The notes under the pieces: generated by a model
The model's input: the letters and a program-made list of their open reading frames with translations, nothing else
Told to the model about the DNA's origin: nothing
The model's database searches: none
Made by a program: the position numbers and the translations under genes
DNA from: CAILHX01 sp046155285
Lineage (GTDB): Bacteria; Pseudomonadota; Gammaproteobacteria; Burkholderiales; Methylophilaceae
NCBI GenBank assembly: GCA_046155285.1
Contig: JBJXEA010000020.1
Coordinates: 1 to 64,000 of the forward strand
DNA length: 64,000 nucleotides
Reading direction: 5' to 3'
Part shown: positions 15,940-23,838 of the stretch, one piece after another
Layout of the letters: every line of letters starts with the position of its first letter
How positions within the stretch are numbered: the stretch's first letter is position 1

Positions 15940-16254
15940 ATGGATTTTGTCACTACCAAAGAATTACGCGCTGAATCTGGCAAAGTGTGGGAGAAACTGG
16001 AAGCGGGCAAGGATATCGTTATCACCCGCAATGGCAAGCCATTTGCGTTGATGGTGGGCTCGCCGCCAGAGTCACTTGAAGTCATGCTCCGTGCCATCCG
16101 TGCTGAACGTTTTGCTGATACCTTGCGTAAGACACAACAGCGTTCCATAGAGCAAGGCTTGGATACCATGACGATGGATGAAATCAACGCTGAGATTGCA
16201 TTGGCGCGTAAAGAACGCAGAGAGCGGCAAGCGAACGATGCTGGCAGTCATTGA
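15940..16254 (+). CDS. Type II antitoxin, Phd/YefM-like
   Basis: A 104-residue protein. The N-terminal Phd/YefM fold is clear (TTKELRAESGKVWEKLEAGK, then DIVITRNGKPFALMV), and a long charged C-terminal helix (about residues 60-100) would wrap the toxin. It begins at ATG 15940; an upstream in-frame ATG at 15883 runs through the GTAC repeats and is unlikely. It overlaps the PIN toxin gene by 17 bases. It is expected to neutralise the PIN ribonuclease and repress its own operon. Confidence 0.8.
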   Translation: MDFVTTKELRAESGKVWEKLEAGKDIVITRNGKPFALMVGSPPESLEVMLRAIRAERFADTLRKTQQRSIEQGLDTMTMDEINAEIALARKERRERQANDAGSH

Positions 16255-16630
16255 CACAAATGTGCTGGTGTCAGCGATGCTCACCACTGACGGCACTTCG
16301 GCGCAAGTGCTTGGGGCTATTCGTCAGGGGAAACTAGAACCCGTGTTGAGCCATGATATTTTTCTGGAATACGTCAAAGTGCTCAACCGCCCCAAATTTG
16401 GTTTTGACCAATCTCAAGTAGCTAGTTTGCTTGAAGATATGACCACTTTAGCCCTATTCGTCAAATCACCTCTCAGAGCCATGTCCAATCTGCCAGATCC
16501 CGATGACGCTTGTTTTATCGCCGCCGCACTCAGCGCGGCTTGCCCCGTCATCACCGGCAACGCCCGCGACTTTCCGGCTTCCACCGGCGTAAAAATCCTC
16601 TCCCCTGCCGAAGCTCTTACGCTGTTGTAG
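16238..16630 (+). CDS. PIN-domain toxin (putative ribonuclease)
   Basis: A 130-residue PIN domain of the type found in putative toxin-antitoxin toxins (COG1569-like). It has the N-terminal strand AVIDTNVLVSAML with the first catalytic Asp (residue 6), a central Glu (HDIFLEYVKVL), and PDPDDACFIAAAL with the second acidic pair, then ITGNARDF. PIN toxins cleave RNA with Mg or Mn. The start at 16238 overlaps the antitoxin by 17 bases. Its GC-rich 3' part differs from the AT-rich genes before it. Confidence 0.82.
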   Translation: MLAVIDTNVLVSAMLTTDGTSAQVLGAIRQGKLEPVLSHDIFLEYVKVLNRPKFGFDQSQVASLLEDMTTLALFVKSPLRAMSNLPDPDDACFIAAALSAACPVITGNARDFPASTGVKILSPAEALTLL

Positions 16631-16635
16631 CGAGG

Positions 16636-17781
16636 TTATAGCGCCGGCATCCTTGCCAGCATCGCCATACGCTGTTTGGTTTTCCCCGCGGTCAATACAA
16701 ACCCTTGTAACTGGCCTTGAGCATCTAGCTGCGCGATTTGCAGTCCGTCGTCACTGGCTTCTGTGACCCAATTGGTTTCCACATCAGCGGGCGCAGGCAG
16801 CACCATCATCGGGTACACCGTGGTTTTGATAGCGACTGGCATATGCGGGAAAATAGCTGGGGTAGCATTGCCTGCCAAAGTCTGCGCCAACGCGCGTGCC
16901 GATTGCATCAGCGGCAAGATAAACAGCATGACTTTGCCGCTGATTTCGGCGCAGTCGCCCAGCGCGTAGATATTGGCGTTACTGGTTTGCAACTTGTCGT
17001 CTACGCAAATGCCGCGATTCACTTTTAAGCCCGCGGCTTTTGCCAAATCAACTCTCGAACGCAAGCCTACTGCGGACAAAACCACATCAGCGTTGACGCT
17101 GCTGCCGTCACTCAAAGTGAGCGAGATTTTATTTTCAGCATGATTTCCGGCATGGCTGGCAGCGGTCACGGTGCGGCCAAAGTGCCAATTGACGTTGTTG
17201 AGCGCAACTTGGAGTGCATTGCCAGCTACGGCAGGGATAAGTGCTTGCAGTGGGTAGCTTGAAGGTCCGATAACATCCACCTGAAAGCCAGCACCGGCGA
17301 GATCATTGGCGAACTCGCAGCCTATCAATCCAGTACCGATGATAGCGACAGATTTTTTGCCTTCTGCTACCGCGCGAAAACGGCTGTAATCAGTCAAGTC
17401 GTTGACCGAAAGCACACTTTCCACCGCGTCACCTGTCAGTGGTGGGCGTATCGGGTCAGCCCCCAGAGCCAGCACCAAGTCGCGGTATTGCAAAGCGCCT
17501 TGAGTGGTAGCAATCGTCTTTTTAGCGACGTCTATGCTCAACACTTCACAATGCGCCAGCACCGTCACATTCAAATCAACGGCGGCTTTTTCGGCGCTTG
17601 CAGAAACCAAGCTTTCCGGTGTTTTGTTGGACGTATAAGCGTTGGAAAGCATGGGCTTGGAATACACCGCACCGTCGTCGCGTGAAATCATGATGAGCGG
17701 CGTGGCGGTATCCAATTTGCGAAACTCGCGGGCTAGGGTATAGCCCGCGAGGCCGCTTCCAACAATGATGATGGGCTGCAT
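16636..17781 (-). CDS. Rubredoxin reductase-like FAD/NAD(P) oxidoreductase
   Basis: A 381-residue flavoprotein with two Rossmann motifs, IIIVGSGLAGYTLAREFRKL at the N-terminus (FAD) and VAIIGTGLIGCEFANDL (NAD(P)H), plus a YALGDCAEI FAD motif. It matches rubredoxin-NAD(+) reductases of the AlkT/RubB type. The start at 17781 is 7 bases after the stop of the rubredoxin gene, so the pair is surely co-transcribed. The role inferred from context is to pass electrons from NADH to rubredoxin and on to rubrerythrin for peroxide removal. Confidence 0.82.
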   Translation of the reverse strand: MQPIIIVGSGLAGYTLAREFRKLDTATPLIMISRDDGAVYSKPMLSNAYTSNKTPESLVSASAEKAAVDLNVTVLAHCEVLSIDVAKKTIATTQGALQYRDLVLALGADPIRPPLTGDAVESVLSVNDLTDYSRFRAVAEGKKSVAIIGTGLIGCEFANDLAGAGFQVDVIGPSSYPLQALIPAVAGNALQVALNNVNWHFGRTVTAASHAGNHAENKISLTLSDGSSVNADVVLSAVGLRSRVDLAKAAGLKVNRGICVDDKLQTSNANIYALGDCAEISGKVMLFILPLMQSARALAQTLAGNATPAIFPHMPVAIKTTVYPMMVLPAPADVETNWVTEASDDGLQIAQLDAQGQLQGFVLTAGKTKQRMAMLARMPAL

Positions 17782-17788
17782 GGCAGGC

Positions 17789-17953
17789 TTAGATTTCAAC
17801 CATTTCAAAGTCAGCTTTACCTACGCCGCAATCGGGGCAAGCCCAGCCATCAGGGATGCTTGCCCAAGTGGTGCCGGGGGCGAAACCTTCTTCGGGCAAG
17901 CCTTTCGCTTCGTCGTAAATAAAGCCACACACTACACATTGCCATACTTTCAT
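17789..17953 (-). CDS. Rubredoxin (first copy)
   Basis: A 54-residue iron-only electron carrier. The two knuckles CVVCG (Cys6, Cys9) and CPDCG (Cys39, Cys42) bind one iron; FIYDEAKG and the conserved aromatic core are present. It lies 29 bases after the rubrerythrin stop and just before the reductase, in the order rubrerythrin, rubredoxin, reductase. It is very similar to the second rubredoxin at 18576-18743. Confidence 0.92.
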   Translation of the reverse strand: MKVWQCVVCGFIYDEAKGLPEEGFAPGTTWASIPDGWACPDCGVGKADFEMVEI

Positions 17954-17982
17954 GATGCTTCCTTTCTTGAATAGGTTGATTT

Positions 17983-18456
17983 TTAAGCGGCGATTTTATC
18001 CAAAGCGGCTTGATAGTGGCTGGCGTGGCGCTCTTCCACCCTTGCCAGCGCGTCAAAACGCTTGGCGGCTTTGGCCAGCACCGCGGTGAATTGCTGTGCG
18101 TGCTCTTTAGATTCCGCAATTTGCTCGTCTATTTCTTTGATCGCCGCGCTGTTGCCTTCTTCCAGCGCGGTTTTGCGGAAGCTCGGGTACATCTCGGTGT
18201 ATTCATAAGTCTCACCGGCGATGGCAATTTCCAAGCTTTTGGCAGAGGTCATCTCGGCCTTGGGGTAGAGCAGGTCGAGGTGGCCAAAAGCGTGCATCAC
18301 CTCTTGATCAGCGGTGTCTTCAAATATTTTGGCGGTATCCACATCGCCGCGATCCCGCGCCAGTTTTGCGAAGTAGCGATACTTGATGTGCGCCATGGAT
18401 TCGCCCGCGAAAGCCGATTCCAAGTTTTGCATGGTCTTAATTTCTGGTCGTTGCAT
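17983..18456 (-). CDS. Rubrerythrin-like diiron peroxidase without rubredoxin domain
   Basis: A 157-residue ferritin-like four-helix protein carrying the diiron ligands of rubrerythrin (NLESAFAGESMAHIKY and DTADQEVMHAFGH in the first half; IAGETYEYTEMYPSF and IDEQIAESKEHAQQF in the second). Residues about 130-150 hold RVEERHASHY. The usual C-terminal rubredoxin domain is missing and is instead supplied by separate genes on each side. The start at 18456 is chosen because AAGGAG sits 6 bases upstream; the ATG at 18462 would be directly against it. It reduces hydrogen peroxide in the cytoplasm. Confidence 0.88.
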   Translation of the reverse strand: MQRPEIKTMQNLESAFAGESMAHIKYRYFAKLARDRGDVDTAKIFEDTADQEVMHAFGHLDLLYPKAEMTSAKSLEIAIAGETYEYTEMYPSFRKTALEEGNSAAIKEIDEQIAESKEHAQQFTAVLAKAAKRFDALARVEERHASHYQAALDKIAA

Positions 18457-18575
18457 GTCCATCTCCTTAAAAAGTTAATCCGTTACTGAACGGAGTGACG
18501 GCAGTTTAAGGTGAGGCTATTGATAAGTAAAATTGTAATTATTTATTAAAATGATTTATAATTCTAATTGATATG

Positions 18576-18743
18576 CTATCCAACCTGAACCATCTCAAAA
18601 ACTACCTTGCCTGCGCCGCAGTCCGGGCAAGCCCAACCTTCTGGCACGTCTTCCCATCTTGTGCCGGGGGCGATACCCTCGTCCGGCATACCTTTGGCTT
18701 CGTCGTAGACAAACCCGCACACGGCGCATTCCCAAATTTTCAT
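18576..18743 (-). CDS. Rubredoxin (second copy)
   Basis: A 55-residue rubredoxin with knuckles CAVCG (Cys6, Cys9) and CPDCG (Cys39, Cys42). It differs from the first copy mainly in the loop (MPDEGIAPGTRWEDVPEG) and the C-terminus. Its start lies 41 bases from the divergent oxyR start, so the promoters share a short intergenic region. An AT-rich gap of 119 bases separates it from rubrerythrin and may hold a second promoter. Confidence 0.92.
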   Translation of the reverse strand: MKIWECAVCGFVYDEAKGMPDEGIAPGTRWEDVPEGWACPDCGAGKVVFEMVQVG

Positions 18744-18784
18744 GACGTTTCCTTTTCGAATGAACTAAGCCACCATTTTAACCC

Positions 18785-19687
18785 ATGACCTTAAACGAAC
18801 TTAAATACATTGTCGCCGTCAGCCGCGAGCGCAATTTTCGCCGCGCTGCCGAGCGTTGCTTTGTCACGCAACCCGCGCTGAGCTTGGCAATACAAAAATT
18901 AGAAGAAGAGCTAGGTGTACAAATTTTCGAGCGTAAAAAGAACGACATCAGCCTCACTACCGTCGGCGAGGCTATCGTCGAGCAAGCCACGCGGGTGCTG
19001 GACGAGGCTGACAAGGTTAAACAACTGGCACGGCAAGGAACAAATCCGCTGGTCGGTGCGTTGCGTCTCGGCGCTATCTATACGGTCGCGCCGTATTTGC
19101 TACCGGAGTTGATTCCTTTGCTACGACTTTCCGCACCAGAAATTCCGTTGGATATAGAAGAAAACACTACCGCGAATCTGGAAATCCAGTTGCGTAACGG
19201 CTTGCTGGACGCCGTGATTATCGCGCTTCCGTTCAATGTGGTTGGCATTGAAACCATGCCGCTCTACGATGAGGCGTTTGTGGTGGCCGTTCCCCATGAC
19301 CACGCCTGGGCGGATAAAGCCAGCATCAATCCCGATGATTTAGCGCAACAGAATGTGCTGTTGCTGAATAGCGGCCACTGTTTTAGCAACCAGGTGATGC
19401 AGGCGTGCCCGACTTTGTCGCGCAACGGCGAGATATTGCAGGGCAATTCGCTGGAAACCGTGCGCAATATGGTTGCCTCCAACTTGGGCATCACCGTGTT
19501 GCCGATGAGCGCCACTGGGGAGCGCTATCGCAGCCCATCGCTCAGCATGATTCCGTTTACAACACCAGTGCCAACGCGGCGTATTGCCTTGGCTTGGCGC
19601 AAGAGTTTTAGCCGCAAAGAGGCGACAGAGGTGATTGCAAGCACAGTGAAACAAATTACTTCGCTAAAGTTTATGCCGATTGCTTAG
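18785..19687 (+). CDS. oxyR: Hydrogen peroxide-sensing regulator OxyR
   Basis: A 300-residue LysR-type regulator. The N-terminal winged helix (about residues 1-60) includes RAAERCFVTQPALSLAIQKL. The redox pair is intact and falls at exactly Cys199 and Cys208 (SGHCFSNQVMQACPT), the numbering of Escherichia coli OxyR. Oxidation to a disulfide activates the protein. It is divergent from the rubredoxin-rubrerythrin genes, which are obvious candidate targets, although I cannot delimit a convincing OxyR box in the 41-base spacer. Confidence 0.92.
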   Translation: MTLNELKYIVAVSRERNFRRAAERCFVTQPALSLAIQKLEEELGVQIFERKKNDISLTTVGEAIVEQATRVLDEADKVKQLARQGTNPLVGALRLGAIYTVAPYLLPELIPLLRLSAPEIPLDIEENTTANLEIQLRNGLLDAVIIALPFNVVGIETMPLYDEAFVVAVPHDHAWADKASINPDDLAQQNVLLLNSGHCFSNQVMQACPTLSRNGEILQGNSLETVRNMVASNLGITVLPMSATGERYRSPSLSMIPFTTPVPTRRIALAWRKSFSRKEATEVIASTVKQITSLKFMPIA

Positions 19688-19714
19688 AATGCGAACTTGA
19701 TTAGAGGTTAAATT

Positions 19715-19981
19715 ATGTCAGAAATCACCATGTACTCCACCGCCGTTTGCCCCTACTGTATCAATGCAGAGCGATTATTGACGAGCAAAGGCGTCAAAGA
19801 CATCCACAAAATCCGCGTAGATTTGCAGCCAGAACAGCGCGTGGAAATGATGCAACGCACCGGCAAACGCACCGTACCGCAAATCTTCATCGGCGACACC
19901 TATGTAGGTGGATTCGATGAGCTTTACGCACTGGATAGGGCTGGCGGATTAGACCCGTTACTTTCGCGTATTCAAAAGTAG
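19715..19981 (+). CDS. grxC: Glutaredoxin 3
   Basis: An 88-residue dithiol glutaredoxin with the active site CPYC (Cys12, Cys15), the cis-proline TVPQIFIG and the GGFDEL glutathione-binding motif. It reduces protein and glutathione mixed disulfides in the cytoplasm. It starts 28 bases after oxyR and may be co-transcribed with it. A grxC-secB-gpsA order is common in proteobacteria. Confidence 0.95.
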   Translation: MSEITMYSTAVCPYCINAERLLTSKGVKDIHKIRVDLQPEQRVEMMQRTGKRTVPQIFIGDTYVGGFDELYALDRAGGLDPLLSRIQK

Positions 19982-19984
19982 CGT

Positions 19985-20010
19985 AAGCGGCTAAAATGCC
20001 GCCTTTATTT
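19985..20010 (+). terminator. Weak hairpin between grxC and secB
   Basis: GCGGC / GCCGC 5-bp stem with a 6-base loop followed by a T-rich stretch (TTTATTTTG). It may attenuate rather than end transcription. Confidence 0.35.
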
Positions 20011-20034
20011 TGATTTATCACTTAGGAAAACATC

Positions 20035-20520
20035 ATGGCAGAAGCCGATCAAAACACTCCAGAAGCGCAACAAGAAGCCCCGCAAGCCGTATTCAACATC
20101 GAAAAACTCTACGTTAAGGATGCTTCTCTGGAAATCCCCAACGCGCCACAAGTGTTCACCGTGCGCGAAAATCCACAGATCAACATCGACTTGCAACACA
20201 AGAGCAACTCTATCGAAGATGGCATTTTTGAAGTGACAGTGACGGTGACGGTGACCGCTAAGCTTCAGGAAACGACCGCATTTTTGATCGAAGTCGCACA
20301 ATCCGGCATTTTCCAAATCCGCAACGTGCCGCTGGAAGGCTTGGAAGGCATACTCGGCATCACCTGCCCTAACATCCTGTTCCCCTATTTGCGCGAAACA
20401 GTTTCTGATATTTCAGTACGCGCAGGTTTCGCGCCGGTACTGCTCAACCCCATCAACTTTGAAGCGCTGTTTATGCAGCAAAAGCAACAACAAGCGGCGC
20501 AGACTGATACCACGCACTGA
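20035..20520 (+). CDS. secB: Protein-export chaperone SecB
   Basis: A 161-residue homotetrameric chaperone that keeps precursor proteins unfolded and delivers them to SecA. Typical features are FNIEKLYVKDASLEIPNAP near the start, IFEVTVTVTVTAKL, and CPNILFPYLRETVSD in the core. A short Gln-rich tail follows. AGGA lies upstream of the ATG. The 103-bp inverted-repeat element follows 14 bases after the stop. Confidence 0.95.
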   Translation: MAEADQNTPEAQQEAPQAVFNIEKLYVKDASLEIPNAPQVFTVRENPQINIDLQHKSNSIEDGIFEVTVTVTVTAKLQETTAFLIEVAQSGIFQIRNVPLEGLEGILGITCPNILFPYLRETVSDISVRAGFAPVLLNPINFEALFMQQKQQQAAQTDTTH

Positions 20521-20534
20521 CATGAACCTAGGCC

Positions 20535-20637
20535 GTCATTCCCGCGTAGGCGGGAATCCAGTCAAAGTTCTACGGAGTTCATTTTATCTATGTCGCCATC
20601 ATTTACTGGGCTGGATTCCCGCCTACGCGGGAATGAC
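20535..20637. repeat. 103-bp inverted-repeat element (MITE-like), copy 1
   Basis: Terminal inverted repeats of about 25 bp (GTCATTCCCGCGTAGGCGGG and its complement) flank a centre that includes CCAGTCAAA and ACGGAGTTCATT. The same element, in the opposite orientation, is at 30408-30512. No transposase is encoded inside. Confidence 0.88.
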
Positions 20638-20655
20638 GGTAATGGATAATTTGCG

Positions 20656-21642
20656 ATGAAAATTGCGGTTTTAGGTGCTGGCGCTTGGGGCACAGCTTTA
20701 GCGCTGCAAATCGCGCGTGAACACGAGGTGGTGTTGTGGACGCGCAATACCGAGCACATGGCCGAGATGCAAGCCAGCCACGCCAATCAACGCTATTTGG
20801 CAGGCTTTCCGTTCCCAGCATCCATCAAGCTAGAAGCCAGTTTTGAGTCCGCCATCAATGCGGTGGACTTGATTCTCGCCGCAGTCCCTACCAACGGCCT
20901 ACGCCAAATTCTGAAAAACATCCGCGCTGCCCACTGCACCACCCCCGTGGTGTGGGCGTGCAAAGGTTTGGAAGCTTCCAGCGCCAAGATGCTCTACGAA
21001 GTTGCCGCCGAAGAACTTTCGGCTGAAGCCCATTGGGGCATCCTTTCTGGCCCCAGCTTTGCCGAAGAAGTCGCCGCTGGCCTGCCCGCTGCGGTGACGG
21101 TGGCCTCCAAAGATGCCGACGTGGCACGCGACTTCGCCAGTGCTTTCCACGGCGGCAATCTGCGCGTATATCACAGCACTGACGTGATTGGCGTGGCCGT
21201 CGGCGGCGCACTCAAAAACGTCATCGCCATCGCCTCCGGCATCTGCGACGGCATGGGCTGTGGCCTCAACGCACGCGCTGCCTTGCTCACCCGCGGCATG
21301 ACAGAAATCACACGCTTCGGCGTGGCACTGGGTGGCAAGGCCGAAACCCTGATGGGTTTAACCGGCGTCGGCGATCTCATCCTCACCGCCACCGGCAGCC
21401 TGTCGCGTAACTACAAAGTCGGCATGGCGTTGGCTAAAGGCAAGACTCTAGAGCAGATTCTGGCCGACTTGGGCCACGTAGCCGAAGGCGTCAGCACTGC
21501 GCGGGAAGTGGCTCGCAAAGCCAAAGAACTAGGCATAGACATGCCGATTACCAACGAAGTGAACCGCGTGTTGTTTGAAGGTTTATCACCCAAGACAGCA
21601 GTGGAAAACCTCTTAGGGCGCGAGCAAAAAGCAGAGCATTGA
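20656..21642 (+). CDS. gpsA: Glycerol-3-phosphate dehydrogenase [NAD(P)+]
   Basis: A 328-residue cytoplasmic enzyme making sn-glycerol-3-phosphate from dihydroxyacetone phosphate for phospholipid synthesis. It has the N-terminal Rossmann motif VLGAGAWGTALALQIA, the VWACKGLE segment, the catalytic Lys in GGALKNVIAIASGICDG and the GLTGVGDLILTATG signature. It is downstream of secB across the MITE-like repeat, which begins 14 bases after secB and ends 18 bases before gpsA. Confidence 0.95.
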   Translation: MKIAVLGAGAWGTALALQIAREHEVVLWTRNTEHMAEMQASHANQRYLAGFPFPASIKLEASFESAINAVDLILAAVPTNGLRQILKNIRAAHCTTPVVWACKGLEASSAKMLYEVAAEELSAEAHWGILSGPSFAEEVAAGLPAAVTVASKDADVARDFASAFHGGNLRVYHSTDVIGVAVGGALKNVIAIASGICDGMGCGLNARAALLTRGMTEITRFGVALGGKAETLMGLTGVGDLILTATGSLSRNYKVGMALAKGKTLEQILADLGHVAEGVSTAREVARKAKELGIDMPITNEVNRVLFEGLSPKTAVENLLGREQKAEH

Positions 21643-21661
21643 TTTTGCTAGACCAGCCAGC

Positions 21662-21736
21662 GTAGCCTGTATGAAGCATAGCGAAATGCGGGATTTCGCC
21701 ATAACAGAACAACCCCCGCATTCCATGCGGGCTACT
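21662..21736. repeat. Intergenic palindromic repeat (GTAGCC...CGGGCTAC type)
   Basis: GTAGCCTGTATGAAGCATAG then CGAAATGCGGG pairs with CCCGCATTCCATGCGGGCTAC. The motif is of a kind common between genes in proteobacteria. It is a single copy in this window, after gpsA. Confidence 0.6.
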
Positions 21737-21826
21737 TACTTATCGCCACGGGTGGCGGTAGAGAGGTTGTTGGGGAGGAAGTATGAAGCCCAACAGTTTT
21801 GTCTCAAACTGCTGACTAACGAGGGT

Positions 21827-22174
21827 TTATCCTGCCTCAAACACCGTTACCAAGCAATCCAGTACTTGCTGCACGACCATCTCCGGCGCTTTTTCCACGA
21901 ATACCGCCTTACGGCTTGCCCAATCCAGCGACTTCAATTGGTGGGTGTGAATTGTGCCGTCGGTGCGTAGGCCATACCCCATGAGCGATACCAAAAAACC
22001 TGTATTTCGCGCAATTTCCGCCGCACCGCCAGAAATCGGGCAGACAAAAGCCAAGCGAAATCTTTCGTTAAAAGGTTTAGGTGAAACCACGAGACAGAAG
22101 TGATTGCCTTTTAGTTCTTTGCCGCTGGCGGGGTCGAATTGGAGATGCAGGATGTCACCGCGCTGCGGAATCAT
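21827..22174 (-). CDS. MazF/PemK-like endoribonuclease toxin
   Basis: A 115-residue protein of the MazF/PemK fold. The N-terminal PQRGDILHLQFDPASGKELKG supplies the conserved Arg and GD loop, followed by PISGGA with the Ser/Thr region and GTIHTHQLKSLDW. MazF-type toxins cut mRNA at short motifs. The start overlaps the upstream antitoxin stop by 4 bases (ATGA). ChpB is the closest named relative I recall. Confidence 0.85.
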   Translation of the reverse strand: MIPQRGDILHLQFDPASGKELKGNHFCLVVSPKPFNERFRLAFVCPISGGAAEIARNTGFLVSLMGYGLRTDGTIHTHQLKSLDWASRKAVFVEKAPEMVVQQVLDCLVTVFEAG

Positions 22175-22413
22175 AGTTCGCTGCCGCCTGCGGGCATTTC
22201 ATCCCAACCTTCCACGCGCTGCAAGCCGTCTGGTGTTGCGGCCAGTAGTTCTGCCAAATTAAGGCGCGGTCTGCCGGGTTTCAGACGTAGTTCATCACCA
22301 TTGATTTCCAGGAGCAGTTTAGAGCCTGCGTCCAGATGATTCTGCTCTGCATAAGATTGCGGGACGGTGATGATGAGTGAGCCGCCGGAGCGGCGTAGTG
22401 CGGCGGTGATCAT
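22171..22413 (-). CDS. MazE/ChpS-like antitoxin (AbrB-type DNA-binding domain)
   Basis: An 80-residue protein with an N-terminal swapped-hairpin AbrB-like domain (ALRRSGGSLIITVPQSYAEQ) and a flexible acidic tail (GWDEMPAGGSEL) that would block the MazF-like toxin. It is expected to bind the operon promoter. The AT-rich stretch 22414-22455 upstream is the only room for that promoter. Confidence 0.82.
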   Translation of the reverse strand: MITAALRRSGGSLIITVPQSYAEQNHLDAGSKLLLEINGDELRLKPGRPRLNLAELLAATPDGLQRVEGWDEMPAGGSEL

Positions 22414-22455
22414 AATGACTCCTTGATTGTAAAGTTATATATTAGTATAACAAAA

Positions 22456-22848
22456 TCACACCAGCAACGGCGCAACAAACGCAAACCACGCGCCTATCGC
22501 AAAAATTCCTACTGAAAACCAATATACCCGCAGTGAGTTTTTGCGGGTTTTGGCGCAGATTGCGGCGAGGGCAGAGTCGGTGGGGCAAGGGGCGTTTCTG
22601 GCTTGCCATTGCAGTATTCCAGCTAGTAATAACATGCCGCCCGCCACACCAAACACCAGCGGTTTATGCTCGCTGACCCACACCAATTGCGGTACGACGC
22701 TAATCAGGCTGGACAGCGCAGCGCCTGCGCCTAGAGTCACTAACAGCGCCGGTAGTGCACAGCACAACAGTGTTGAGCCGCTGGTGAATAGCGAGACGAG
22801 GTTGGCGCGTTGGCTGGTTTTTAGCGTGCCTATCGGTTCTGCGCTCAT
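22456..22848 (-). CDS. MerT-like small heavy-metal membrane transporter
   Basis: A 130-residue inner-membrane protein with three hydrophobic segments (about residues 20-48, 60-80, 105-128). The first contains a vicinal Cys pair in STLLCCALPALLVTLG, as in mercuric transporter MerT. Cys is also present in RNAPCPTDS. Its start overlaps the MerP-like gene stop by 4 bases. No merA or merR is nearby and a multicopper oxidase is upstream, so copper or another soft metal is as likely a substrate as mercury. Confidence 0.7.
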   Translation of the reverse strand: MSAEPIGTLKTSQRANLVSLFTSGSTLLCCALPALLVTLGAGAALSSLISVVPQLVWVSEHKPLVFGVAGGMLLLAGILQWQARNAPCPTDSALAAICAKTRKNSLRVYWFSVGIFAIGAWFAFVAPLLV

Positions 22849-23162
22849 TTAGCCCCCGCTTTAATCTCGGCGGCGGTTTTATCCACGATTACCGCACTGG
22901 AAACATCGTAGCCCGCGTCTTTAATGATGTTTTTGAAGTCGTCCATCGCCACGCTTTGGCCGTCTTTCAGTTCCAGCGCTACAACGCGACTTTTTAAATC
23001 CACGAATACGGCTTTGGTTTGCGGCAACGCGCCCAGTTTCTTTTCTATGCCTTTGGCGCAGAACGCACACACCATGCCGTTGACTTCGGCTTTGATGGTG
23101 GAGACGGCCAGCACGTTGCCGGAGAAGATGGTTATAAAGATAATTGCGATAAGTTTTTTCAT
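22845..23162 (-). CDS. Periplasmic heavy-metal-binding protein (MerP-like HMA domain)
   Basis: A 105-residue exported protein. A signal peptide (about residues 1-19) is followed by a single HMA domain with EVNGMVCAFCAKGIEKKLGA. The binding motif is CAFC instead of the usual CAAC of MerP, which resembles copper-handling HMA proteins. It is co-translated with the MerT-like permease and likely hands metal to it or collects it from it. Confidence 0.8.
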   Translation of the reverse strand: MKKLIAIIFITIFSGNVLAVSTIKAEVNGMVCAFCAKGIEKKLGALPQTKAVFVDLKSRVVALELKDGQSVAMDDFKNIIKDAGYDVSSAVIVDKTAAEIKAGAK

Positions 23163-23189
23163 GATGGCTCCTTAGTTAAAAAACGAAAA

Positions 23190-23837
23190 TCAAAATACGA
23201 ACATAAAATTGACGCGCGGGGTGCGCTCTTGCTTGTCGAACGGGTTGGTGATGCCAAACTCTAAAAAATAGTCTTTGTTGATGAACCGCAGTGCTGGCGT
23301 AATCTGCGTGCCGGGGTTGAAGTTGCGAGTTTGTTTGGCTTCGATCACGAACCAAGGCTGGGTCTCATCAAAACCGGTTTCATAGAACGAAAATCCAGCT
23401 TGCACCGAGATCATGTCATTGTTGAAATCGGGCGCTCGCACTAGGCGCAGTTTGCTCAAAAAATACACGCGTGTAGTTTCATAATCAAACTGAATGCTAG
23501 GGGTGTAGGCAAAGCCAGAGGCAGCCCCCGTGGCTTCTCCCAGCCCACCCATAAACCACAAATTCGCCTGTCCGCTAGGCATATTCCAGCGTTTGAGCAG
23601 GCCGGTGTAGCTCAGCGCGGCGATGTTGGTGGGCTTTTCGCCGATGCCGGACATGCGCATCAGCTCCACTCCCACCGCATGGCCGACTTTGGGGGAATAA
23701 TTCACCATGATTTCCTGTGAATATTCATTAGCCTCGCCCATCAGCATGGTGCTGTCGGCAAAGCCCATCAGCGCGGCGGCGTGGGTGTTGAATGACGAAA
23801 ATAATAAACTGCTTAATACCAGTGATTTCGTGTCCAT
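23190..23837 (-). CDS. Outer-membrane/periplasmic protein of the copper operon
   Basis: A 215-residue protein with a signal peptide (about residues 1-20, ending THA) and alternating beta-strand patterns to the end, finishing in NFMFVF with a terminal Phe as in outer-membrane barrels. It does not show the Met/His-rich tail of CopB. The start at 23837 is chosen because the signal peptide begins there; it lies 1 base after the multicopper oxidase stop. I do not know the specific family; a small barrel with a role in metal efflux is inferred from the operon. Confidence 0.6.
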   Translation of the reverse strand: MDTKSLVLSSLLFSSFNTHAAALMGFADSTMLMGEANEYSQEIMVNYSPKVGHAVGVELMRMSGIGEKPTNIAALSYTGLLKRWNMPSGQANLWFMGGLGEATGAASGFAYTPSIQFDYETTRVYFLSKLRLVRAPDFNNDMISVQAGFSFYETGFDETQPWFVIEAKQTRNFNPGTQITPALRFINKDYFLEFGITNPFDKQERTPRVNFMFVF

Positions 23838-23838
23838 G

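Noticed and set aside
18457..18784. OxyR box in front of the rubredoxin/rubrerythrin genes
   Set aside because: AT-rich sequence gives partial ATAG/CTAT matches but no full four-part OxyR site at the right spacing, so none was annotated.
22456..23162. Calling the MerT/MerP-like genes a mercury resistance operon
   Set aside because: No merA, merR or merB is present, and they are the tail of a multicopper oxidase operon; the metal is left open.
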